A stretch of DNA of 13,006 nucleotides from Roseiflexaceae bacterium (GTDB lineage: Bacteria > Chloroflexota > Chloroflexia > Chloroflexales > Roseiflexaceae), in contig JACMIM010000260.1 in the NCBI GenBank assembly GCA_014381165.1, forward strand, positions 1 through 13,006. Direction: 5' to 3'. Shown here in pieces: positions 5,467 to 12,400 of the stretch. Position 1 is the first letter of the stretch; every line of letters begins with the position of its first letter. Made by a program: the position numbers and the translations under genes. The notes beneath the pieces are model-generated. The model saw nothing but the letters and a program-made list of their open reading frames with translations, was not told the DNA's origin and made no database searches.

Positions 5467-6251
5467 ATGTACGTAACTACGTTTATACAAAGCGAAAGTC
5501 CTGGATAAAACAGATTGATCCATTCGCTCTGATTCTTTTCTCGATTGGCTGTATTATCTGTGTCGTTCAGCGAGATACGCTACCTCATGTACTTCTCTAT
5601 TGCTTGTTCATTACCCTGCCAATATGTATCTTTTTCCTTGTTCAGCGAGGATTGGTCGTTCCGCAGGGCCAAATGTATCGAAGAATGTCGTTGTTCTTGT
5701 TCCCGCTGTATCCAGTTGTGGCATACACGCTGTATAGATTCCTCACTTGGGTCTTCAAGCGCAAAAGCTTGCGGTATCTTGCAACAGCATCGACGCTGCT
5801 CGTACTCGTGTTGGTTCAGGTTCGAACTGCATTCTCATTTACAAACGATCCTTCAGCCAATGGCCTCGCTGTCGGTCGAGAACTAGCGCGTCTACAGCAG
5901 GCAACAGTAGGTAGCTATACAATTCTTCTGGAACGATCATATTGGGACTATCTATCCATTCAGGTGGGCGCGAATAGCATTTCAGATTTCATGTTCGATC
6001 GCGAAGCAGATTTTGTAGATCGCTCTACTGAATCATGGATTTTAGCAGATAGTTCCGTTTTGAGAACATGCCTGAAAACGCACAGTGTAAAGTATATCGT
6101 CGTCAAAACCCCCGAAATAGTCGCAGCAGTCGAGCAGAAGCTGGAAGTTACGCCAATCACTCATGTAAATGGCTATCTGTTTTATTCATTGCCAAACCCG
6201 CAACTGTCGCAGCCGCTTTCAACAGCAGGATGTCCGCGAATTTCTCGATGA
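5370..6251 (+). pseudogene. 5'-truncated membrane protein gene (GT-C/GT39-like C-terminal part) fused to repeat copy C
   Basis: The frame is open from a TTG at 5370 to a stop at 6251 (293 codons), but about the first 33 codons (to roughly 5468) lie inside repeat copy C and are not native. The native part begins in mid-protein. Four hydrophobic segments follow (about residues 51-67, 73-92, 107-127 and 134-151), then a soluble domain of about 130 residues with LLERSYWDYLSIQ, DFVDRSTESW and KYIVVKTPE. This layout, membrane helices followed by an extracytoplasmic C-terminal domain, resembles the C-terminal end of large GT-C/GT39-type glycosyltransferases, though the catalytic N-terminal loops are absent. 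I could not identify the exact family. There is no ribosome binding site at 5370 and the next in-frame ATG is at about codon 102. The base composition is clearly more AT-rich than the neighbours, hinting at acquired DNA. It is most likely a remnant. Confidence 0.65.
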
Positions 6252-6317
6252 TGTATAATCGGCAGCGCTACCATATCACCGTAGCGGACGTATTCACACA
6301 AGAGGAGTGAGGTTTTG

Positions 6318-6602
6318 ATGGACTGGACGATGTTGCTGCTTGGCATAGCGCTCGGCGCGAGCACGACTATCCTGCTGGTCTGGATGCAGCAACGTGCGGG
6401 GGCACAGATTGACGGTGGCTACTTCCCGCGCCTGGCGCTCAGCGTGGTGCTGACCGCCTCATTGGTCGGCGCGGCCATGTCGCTGGTCGAGTATTTCTCT
6501 ACTGGCACGGTGACACTGGGGCGTCCACTGTTTGCCACCGGCTGGCTGGTGGGTGGGCTGTTGAGCGGCTGGATCGTAACGGGGCGGGGGCGCAAGGTCT
6601 AG
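6318..6602 (+). CDS. Small three-helix membrane protein, function unknown
   Basis: A 94-residue hydrophobic protein with three predicted membrane segments: about residues 4-23 (MLLLGIALGASTTILLVW), about 40-61 (LALSVVLTASLVGAAMSLVEYF) and about 70-88 (LFATGWLVGGLLSGWIV), ending in a basic tail GRGRKV. I do not recognise a named family. The ATG at 6318 is preceded by AGGAG and TGAGG within 5-14 nt; the in-frame TTG three bases earlier is less likely. A TATAAT at 6254-6259, just after the upstream remnant, could be its -10 element, but the -35 is weak. Base composition returns to the GC-rich norm. It converges with the ABC-F gene. Confidence 0.75.
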   Translation: MDWTMLLLGIALGASTTILLVWMQQRAGAQIDGGYFPRLALSVVLTASLVGAAMSLVEYFSTGTVTLGRPLFATGWLVGGLLSGWIVTGRGRKV

Positions 6603-6622
6603 GGAGCGTTGGAGCGGGAAAG

Positions 6623-6654
6623 CGCAGAACCGCAGAACTGTAGAACCGCAGAAC
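6623..6654 (+). repeat. Four tandem 8-bp units (CGCAGAAC)
   Basis: Four consecutive octamers CGCAGAAC, CGCAGAAC, TGTAGAAC, CGCAGAAC lie in the convergent gap after the small membrane protein gene. A related pattern of AGAACCGC units occurs in frame inside the linker of the neighbouring ABC-F gene (about 6980-7016). Confidence 0.7.
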
Positions 6655-6680
6655 CAACCGTGTAGGGGTGAACCCAATAG

Positions 6681-6700
6681 CCCGGCGCTTCAGCGCCGGG
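6681..6700. terminator. GC-rich hairpin between convergent genes
   Basis: CCCGGCGCT (6681-6689) and AGCGCCGGG (6692-6700) form a perfect 9-bp stem around TC. It stands 21 bp from the stop codon of the ABC-F gene and 78 bp from that of the small membrane protein gene, so it could end transcripts from both sides. It has no T-tract. Its GCTTCAGC centre is the same as in the hairpins at 8948-9008 and 9012-9033, so it may belong to a dispersed REP-like family. Confidence 0.55.
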
Positions 6701-6721
6701 TGATGGTCGGGTGGGGCAGCG

Positions 6722-8761
6722 TCAGCCTCCTGCCGCTGCCCATTCGTCGTAGCGGGTCGAGAGGCGCTCCTGTACCTGGGTATACTTGACGCCCAGGTCA
6801 TTCACTTTCTTTGCGTCGCTTTTCTCGCTGGCCGCGCCCATAGCGGTCTCCAGCTCCTTCAGTTCGCGCTCTAGTGTGGCGATCTCACGCTCCAGTTGAT
6901 CCAACTGGCGCTTGTGCTTACGGTCGTCGCGCTGCCCCGCTTTCGCCGGTTGCCCGTTGCTTGTCGTCTTCCCCGCTTCTGCGGTTCGCGGTTCTGTGGC
7001 TCGCGGTTCTATCGCTTTTGCTTCTGCCTTCTGGCCTTTGGCGTCCCCCGCCTTTCGCTGTTGCGCCGCAAGCTCCTGGGTCGCCGACCATTCGCTGTAG
7101 GTGCCATCGAATGGTGTGATCGTGCCGTTATCGACTGCCCAGATCGCATCGGCCACGGCGTCGATGAAGTAGCGGTCGTGCGAGACGAATAGAATCGTGC
7201 CTTGGTATTCGTTCAGCACGGTTTCCAGCGCCTCACGCGCGTCGATATCGAGGTGATTGGTCGGCTCGTCCAGCACAAGTAGGTTGCCGCCCATCATAGT
7301 CAGCTGGGCCAGGGCTACCCGGCTGCGTTCGCCGCCCGAAAGATCGCCGACACGCTTGTACACGTCGTCGCCACTGAAAAGAAAGCGGCCAAGCAGCGTG
7401 CGAATCTGCGTTTCCTTCAAATCGTTGTTGATCCGCCAGATCTCGCTCAACACCGTGGCCTTGGCGTTCAGCCCCTCGTGCGTTTGGGCGTAGTAGTTCA
7501 TCTTGACGTTGTAGCCCATGCTGACCGCACCGCGTAGCGGCGGCAGCTCGCCGACGATCGTGCGCAGCAGCGTGGTCTTGCCGCAGCCATTCGGCCCGAT
7601 CAGCGCCACCCGCTGGCCGCGTGCCAGGACGAGTTCGGGAGCTTTGATTAGCACCACATGAGAACCAGGCTCCGAAGTCCCGCGTTCAAGATTGTCCTCG
7701 ATTCGTGGCTCGCGGGTATCGTAGCCGACCGCCAGCTTTTCCAAACTCAGCACGCGCTCGCCGCTGCGCAGCTGGGTCGAAAGGTTCATGGCGAGCTTCT
7801 TTTGTGTGTCAGGGCGATCCATCAGCTTGTGAACGCGCCCGCTGCCATCCTGCCAGCCCTCTTTCAAGCGGTTCAGCCGGGCCTCGCGGCCACGCGCCTC
7901 CTTGCTGCGGACACCGGCCTTGAAGCGGCGAATAAAGTCCTCGGTCTTGGCGACCTCGGACTGCTGGCGGCTGAACTGCTTGAGCTGGAGTTCCAGTTTG
8001 GCGGCTTTCAGCTCAAGGAATTTGTTATAGCCGGCTGGGTAATCGCCATCCAGCCGCCCAAAGGCGATCTCGATCGTGCGGTTAGTCACTTTATCCAAGA
8101 AGTAGCGGTCATGCGAGATCACGATCAGCGTGCCGTCCCAGCTCTTGAGAAACTGCTCCAGCCATTCCAGCGCTGCCAGATCGAGGTGATTAGTCGGCTC
8201 GTCGAGCAGCATCATGTCGGGGTCGGACAGCAGTGCGGCGGCCAGGGCGGCGCGGGTCTTCTGGCCGCCGCTGAACTGGGCGACCTGCTGATCCCATTGC
8301 GCGCGGGTGAAGCCTAGGCCGTCTAGGGTGCGCTCGATCGTGCGCTCGATTTCATAGCCACCGGCGTGCTCGAAGCGGGCGCTCAACTCGCCATAGCGCT
8401 CCATGGTGGCTTCCCAATTTGGCGCGCTGGTGTCGGCAATTGCTGTTTCGAGCGCGGCGAGTTCGGCCTGGAGTGTCAGCAAATAATCGAGCGCAGCTTC
8501 CATCTCCTGGTGCAGCGTGCGCGTGCCAGTGAACTTGGCCTCCTGGGACAGATAGGCCACGCGGGTGCCACGCGCCAGGTACACGCCGCCGCTATCGGCC
8601 TGTTCGACCCCGGCAATGATTTTCATGAGCGTGGATTTGCCCGCGCCATTCACGCCCACCAGTGCGATCTTATCGCCGCGAGCGCCCTGAAAACTCACAT
8701 TGCTAAATATATGCTCCGCGCCGTAGTACTTGCCCAACGCGCCGACATTCAAGACTGACAT
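6722..8761 (-). CDS. ABC-F family ATPase (ribosome-associated type)
   Basis: A 679-residue soluble protein with two ABC ATPase domains and no membrane segments, the ABC-F class that acts on ribosomes in translation control or antibiotic protection. Domain 1 has Walker A GVNGAGKST (36-44), signature FSGGQKTR (163-170) and Walker B MMLLDEPTNHLD (183-194). The inter-domain linker with alternating charged helices covers about 245-330. Domain 2 has Walker A GPNGCGKTT (389-397), LSGGERSRV (474-482) and LLVLDEPTNHLD (494-505). A low-complexity stretch (about 565-612) leads to a C-terminal coiled coil (about 613-672), as in the Uup/YdiF/YheS-like groups. An apparent insertion of about 20 residues lies just before the second P-loop (about 350-370). 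The ATG at 8761 has GTGGAG 8 nt upstream and begins the conserved MSVLNV; a GTG three codons earlier is less likely. The specific subfamily cannot be assigned with certainty. Confidence 0.92.
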   Translation of the reverse strand: MSVLNVGALGKYYGAEHIFSNVSFQGARGDKIALVGVNGAGKSTLMKIIAGVEQADSGGVYLARGTRVAYLSQEAKFTGTRTLHQEMEAALDYLLTLQAELAALETAIADTSAPNWEATMERYGELSARFEHAGGYEIERTIERTLDGLGFTRAQWDQQVAQFSGGQKTRAALAAALLSDPDMMLLDEPTNHLDLAALEWLEQFLKSWDGTLIVISHDRYFLDKVTNRTIEIAFGRLDGDYPAGYNKFLELKAAKLELQLKQFSRQQSEVAKTEDFIRRFKAGVRSKEARGREARLNRLKEGWQDGSGRVHKLMDRPDTQKKLAMNLSTQLRSGERVLSLEKLAVGYDTREPRIEDNLERGTSEPGSHVVLIKAPELVLARGQRVALIGPNGCGKTTLLRTIVGELPPLRGAVSMGYNVKMNYYAQTHEGLNAKATVLSEIWRINNDLKETQIRTLLGRFLFSGDDVYKRVGDLSGGERSRVALAQLTMMGGNLLVLDEPTNHLDIDAREALETVLNEYQGTILFVSHDRYFIDAVADAIWAVDNGTITPFDGTYSEWSATQELAAQQRKAGDAKGQKAEAKAIEPRATEPRTAEAGKTTSNGQPAKAGQRDDRKHKRQLDQLEREIATLERELKELETAMGAASEKSDAKKVNDLGVKYTQVQERLSTRYDEWAAAGG

Positions 8762-8844
8762 TGCTACCACTCCACAGCTTCACATAAAAAACCGCAGCAC
8801 ATGCGTCTGCGCCACGGCTCGAAATTGCATTCTCTGCACTGTGA

Positions 8845-8873
8845 AGCATACCACGCGGTCTAGAAGGTGTCAA
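8845..8873 (-). promoter_or_regulatory. Promoter of the ABC-F gene
   Basis: On the minus strand TTGACA (8868-8873) and TATGCT (8845-8850) are separated by exactly 17 bp, and TGG just before the -10 gives an extended -10. Transcription would begin near 8838, leaving a leader of about 77 nt before the ATG at 8761. No terminator or clear leader peptide is visible in that leader. Confidence 0.65.
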
Positions 8874-8905
8874 TCCGGCGAGAGAACGAGCGTGCGGTGT
8901 ATGTG

Positions 8906-9033
8906 TTTGCGCCGCCATCACGGCCACCGGATGAATCCGGTGTCTGCTATGCCAAAACGCGCTGAAGCGCGTTGAGTTCTGCAACGCGCTTCAGCGCGTT
9001 TCGGCATACCAGCTGCGGGCTTCAGCCCGCAGC
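8906..9033. repeat. Palindromic repeat family 2, copy 2
   Basis: The better preserved copy of the element also present at 679-797. In order it holds the perfect palindrome CACCGGATGAATCCGGTG (8925-8942), a hairpin with 26-bp arms (8948-8973 and 8983-9008, one mismatch, 9-nt loop) and a perfect 10-bp hairpin GCTGCGGGCT/AGCCCGCAGC (9012-9021 and 9024-9033). The last two share a GCTTCAGC-type core. It lies between the divergent ABC-F and gltB genes, outside both predicted promoters. It resembles a REPIN or small MITE with no coding capacity. Confidence 0.8.
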
Positions 9034-9084
9034 CCTCATTTGTACATCTGCGATAATTCGCCCGTGATATAGCGCACTCTACAC

Positions 9085-9110
9085 TATAATCTCAAGAATT
9101 TCGATTCTTG
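9085..9110 (+). promoter_or_regulatory. Possible distal gltB promoter with overlapping palindrome
   Basis: TATAAT (9085-9090) is followed by the perfect inverted repeat CAAGAAT-TTCG-ATTCTTG (9093-9110), which would cover the predicted start point. No good -35 hexamer is visible, so the -10 may be fortuitous or activator-dependent. Further inverted repeats follow: TTAGCT (9135-9140) with AGCTAA (9146-9151), and CTAGAT (9139-9144) with ATCTAG (9158-9163). This AT-rich stretch looks like a binding region for one or more regulators. Confidence 0.35.
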
Positions 9111-9189
9111 ATAAAATAAATCAACGGTATCAAGTTAGCTAGATCAGCTAAATCTAAATCTAGGAATCTGGAACTTCTCACCAATTTCA

Positions 9190-9218
9190 TTGACAAGCTA
9201 GATTGGCTCGTGTATAGT
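9190..9218 (+). promoter_or_regulatory. Main candidate gltB promoter
   Basis: TTGACA (9190-9195) and TATAGT (9213-9218) are separated by exactly 17 bp, a strong sigma-70 arrangement, predicting a start near 9225. The resulting leader before the gltB ATG is about 225 nt long, unusually long, and contains an intrinsic terminator (9245-9287). Confidence 0.7.
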
Positions 9219-9241
9219 TTTCGTTAACCAATTGCGCAGTG

Positions 9242-9394
9242 ATGCTCACAGACCCTTCGGCAGCGAAGGCGTGGTGTGAGTTTTTTTATACCCTTCTTCG
9301 TCGCTCCGCCTTTACCTTCGTCATTGCACTGGGGTGCTGCCAAGCAGGCTCACCGCTCGTTCACCGTACCGCGCCAATTGATATTCGCCATTGA
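9242..9394 (+). other. Possible 50-codon leader reading frame upstream of gltB
   Basis: An ATG at 9242 opens 50 codons to TGA at 9392-9394 (MLTDPSAAKAWCEFFY at the start). It runs straight through the terminator hairpin, so its translation would disturb the hairpin. There is no Shine-Dalgarno and the peptide is not enriched in glutamate or glutamine. I regard coding as unproven. Confidence 0.2.
9245..9287 (+). terminator. Intrinsic terminator in the gltB leader (attenuator-like)
   Basis: CTCACA (9245-9250) pairs with TGTGAG (9275-9280), enclosing an inner perfect stem CCTTCG (9254-9259)/CGAAGG (9264-9269) with loop GCAG. Seven T residues follow at once (9281-9287). This is a textbook Rho-independent terminator on the plus strand. 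The only plus-strand promoter candidates before it are those at 9085 and 9190, so it would end a short RNA of roughly 60 nt (from 9225) or act as a conditional stop before gltB. Confidence 0.75.
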
Positions 9395-9406
9395 GCAGAA
9401 GCCGTA

Positions 9407-9442
9407 CACTGCAGTTCGGCCCACTCGTTATCGCTGCAGGAG
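9407..9442 (+). promoter_or_regulatory. Possible hairpin sequestering the gltB ribosome binding site
   Basis: The gltB Shine-Dalgarno CAGGAG (9437-9442) overlaps CTGCAG (9434-9439), which can pair with an upstream CTGCAG (9409-9414) across a 19-nt loop. Such pairing would partly hide the ribosome binding site. The stem is short, so this is only a suggestion. Confidence 0.3.
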
Positions 9443-9449
9443 TGTTGCC

Positions 9450-12400
9450 ATGGGTACACAGACGCCACAGAAGCGCGGCCTTTACGATCCTCAGTTCGAG
9501 CACGATGCCTGTGGGATCGGCTTTATCGCCCGCCTGGACGGCCAGCCCCGCCATGAAGTGGTTTCGATGGCAGTGACAGCACTGGGCAACATGGCGCATC
9601 GTGGCGGCGTGGATGCCGATGGCAAGACTGGTGATGGCGCGGGCGTACTGACCCAAATCCCGCGCCGCCTGTTCGCCCGCGAGCTGGAGCTACAGGGCAT
9701 CAGCTACCCGATCGAAGATTTGGCGGTGGGTATGCTGTTCCTGCCACAGGACGTGGCCCGGCGCGCATTGGCTCTTCGCACATTGGAGCAGGGCTTGGCC
9801 GAGTACGAGCTGGTGCTGCTGGGCCTACGCACGGTGCCGGTCGATGTCGAGATGCTTGGCGAACGCGCCCGCCGCACCCAGCCAATGATTCAGCAGGCGC
9901 TGATCGGTCGGCGCAGTGTGGATGTCGATCAACTCCCCGCGATCGCGCCAGAGATTTATGAGCGTGCGCTGTACTTGGCTCGCCGGGCGACCGAGGCGCT
10001 GGCCCGCAAGCAGGGTTTGGACGATTTCTACATCGCTTCGCTCTCGCACCGCACGATTGTCTACAAGGGCATGCTGACCGCAACCTTGGTGCCGCAGTTC
10101 TACCTCGATCTTCAGGACGCCGCGTATGAATCGGCGGTGGCGGTGTTTCACCAGCGCTACTCGACCAACACCTTTCCGGCTTGGGAGGTCGCGCAGCCCT
10201 TTCATATGCTTTCGCACAATGGCGAAATCAACACGCTGCACGGGAACATTACCTGGATGCGTGCGCGTGCCGCCGAGTGGCGGCGTGGCGATGGCCCCTG
10301 GTTGAGCGGCGAGCGCCGCCCGACCAGCGACGATCTGAAAAGCGCAGCGCTGGCCGGCGGCCCGGCCCTGGCATCGCATGTGGCCCGGCTTGGCTCGGTG
10401 CTCTATACCAAATCCAGTGATTCGGCCATGCTCGATAACACGCTGGAGCTGCTGGTGATGGGCGGGCGCGACATCCGCCATGCGTTGAGCATGCTGGTGC
10501 CGGAAGCTTGGGAGCGCGTCAGCGATATGAAGCCGGAGTGGCGGGCCTTCTACCAGTATCACGCCGGCCTGATGGAGCCGTGGGATGGCCCGGCCGCACT
10601 GTGTTTCTGCGATGGCGATGTGGCGGGCTTGGCGCTCGACCGCAACGGCCTGCGCCCGGCCCGCTACCTATTGACCGACGACGGCATGGTGGTCGTCGGC
10701 TCTGAAGTTGGCGCGGTCGAGATCGACGAGCGCCGCGTGATCAAAAAGGGTAAGATCGGCCCCGGCCAGATGATCGCGGTCGATCTGCGCACTGGCAGCT
10801 TTCAAACCAACGAACAGATCAAAGATCGGCTGGCGGCTCAGAAGCCCTACGTGCAGTGGCTAGAGCGTTCGCAGGTGCTGGCTCCGGCTGGTGCAGCGCA
10901 CATGGTTGCTGGCTACGAACCGGAGTCGGTCGCATCCACTGGCGCGAAATCGCCGCTGCTTGGCGAACTCCAGCACGCCTTTGGCTACACCGCAGAAGAT
11001 TTGACGGTGGTGTTGCGGCCCATGGCCACAAACGGCCAGGAGCCGATCGGCTCGATGGGCGACGACACGCCACTAGCCGTGTTCTCGGACAAGAACCGCC
11101 TGCTGTACAGCTACTTCAAGCAGCGCTTTGCCGAAGTGACTAACCCGCCGATCGACCCACTGCGCGAGGAGTTGGTCATGTCGCTCTCGTGCGCGCTTGG
11201 GCGGCGCGGCAACCTGCTCGACGAAACGCCTGATCACGCCCACCTGCTGCAACTGCATAGCCCGATCTTGACTGGCGAACACCTGACGCTGATCCGTGCC
11301 CACACTGATCCGGCCTTTGCCAGCGCGACCCTCGACACGACCTTCCGTGCCGCAGATGGCCCGGACGCGCTCCAGGCCGCGATCATCCAACTGTGCCAGG
11401 CGGCCGAGGACGCTGTAGCCGCCAACAAGGTACTGCTGATTCTCAGCGACCGGGCCGTGAATGACGAGCGCGCGCCGATTCCGGCACTGCTTTCGCTTGG
11501 TGCGGTGCATCAGCATCTGATCAAACGTGGCCTGCGCACCAGTGTTAGCCTGCTGGTCGAAAGCGGTGAGCCGCGCGAGGTTCACCACCTGGCCAGCTTG
11601 ATCGGTATGGGTGCGGAGGCGGTCAACCCGTATGTCGCCATGGCCACCGTGCGCGTGCTGGCGGTCGAGCGCGAAGAAGTCAAGGGCAAGGCGAAGGACG
11701 ACCAAGCAGCGACCGAGCACCGGCCTGCGCAAGAGTTGGCCGACGAAGCTGAACTGAACTTTGTGCATGCGCTTGAAAAGGGCTTGCTCAAGGTCATGTC
11801 GAAGATGGGCATCGCTGTCATCGACAGCTACTGCGGTGGGCAGGTATTCGAGACGATTGGCCTGGGCGAGGATGTGCGCGAGCTGTGCTTCACTGGCGTA
11901 ACCGGGCGGCTAGGCGGCATCAGCATGCGTAGCATTGCTGGCGGCGTGCTGGCCCGCCACGATGAAGCCTTTGCCAATCGGCTGCCGCACATGGCTGTGC
12001 GCACGCAATTACCGAACCCTGGCTTCTACAAATTCAAAAAGGACGGCGAGTACCACGCCTTCTCGCCCGAGGTCGTGCGGGCGCTGCAAAAAGCCGCCAC
12101 CAGTGGCAGCTACGCCGATTACACGGCCTATTCCAACCTGGTGCATAGCCGCCCGCCGATGGAGCTGCGCGATCTCTTGCAGATTCAGCAGCAAGCTGCA
12201 ATTGCTGTGGAAGAGGTCGAGCCGATCGAGCGTATTCTGCGGCGCTTTTCGACCGCCGCGATGTCGCTTGGCTCGACCAGCCACGAGGCCCATGGCACGC
12301 TTTCGCAGGCCATGAATCAAATGGGGGCGATGTCGAATTCCGGCGAGGGCGGCGAAGACCCCGACCGCTTCGGCACCGACGCCGACAGCGGCGTGAAGCA

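Noticed and set aside
7658..8317. Plus-strand open frame of 219 codons inside the ABC-F gene
   Set aside because: It is the antisense of a strongly conserved GC-rich gene, where long spurious frames are common.
8762..8770. GTG at 8770 as the ABC-F start
   Set aside because: It would fall within the spacer after GTGGAG; the ATG at 8761 fits the conserved N-terminus and spacing.
9219..9449. Known riboswitch class upstream of gltB
   Set aside because: I could not match the leader to any riboswitch consensus I know; only a terminator and short stems are supported.
9825..10562. Minus-strand open frame of 245 codons inside gltB
   Set aside because: It is antisense to the amidotransferase domain of gltB and has no family resemblance.
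11073..11768. Minus-strand open frame of 231 codons inside gltB
   Set aside because: gltB is continuous in its own frame across this stretch, so this is a composition artefact.
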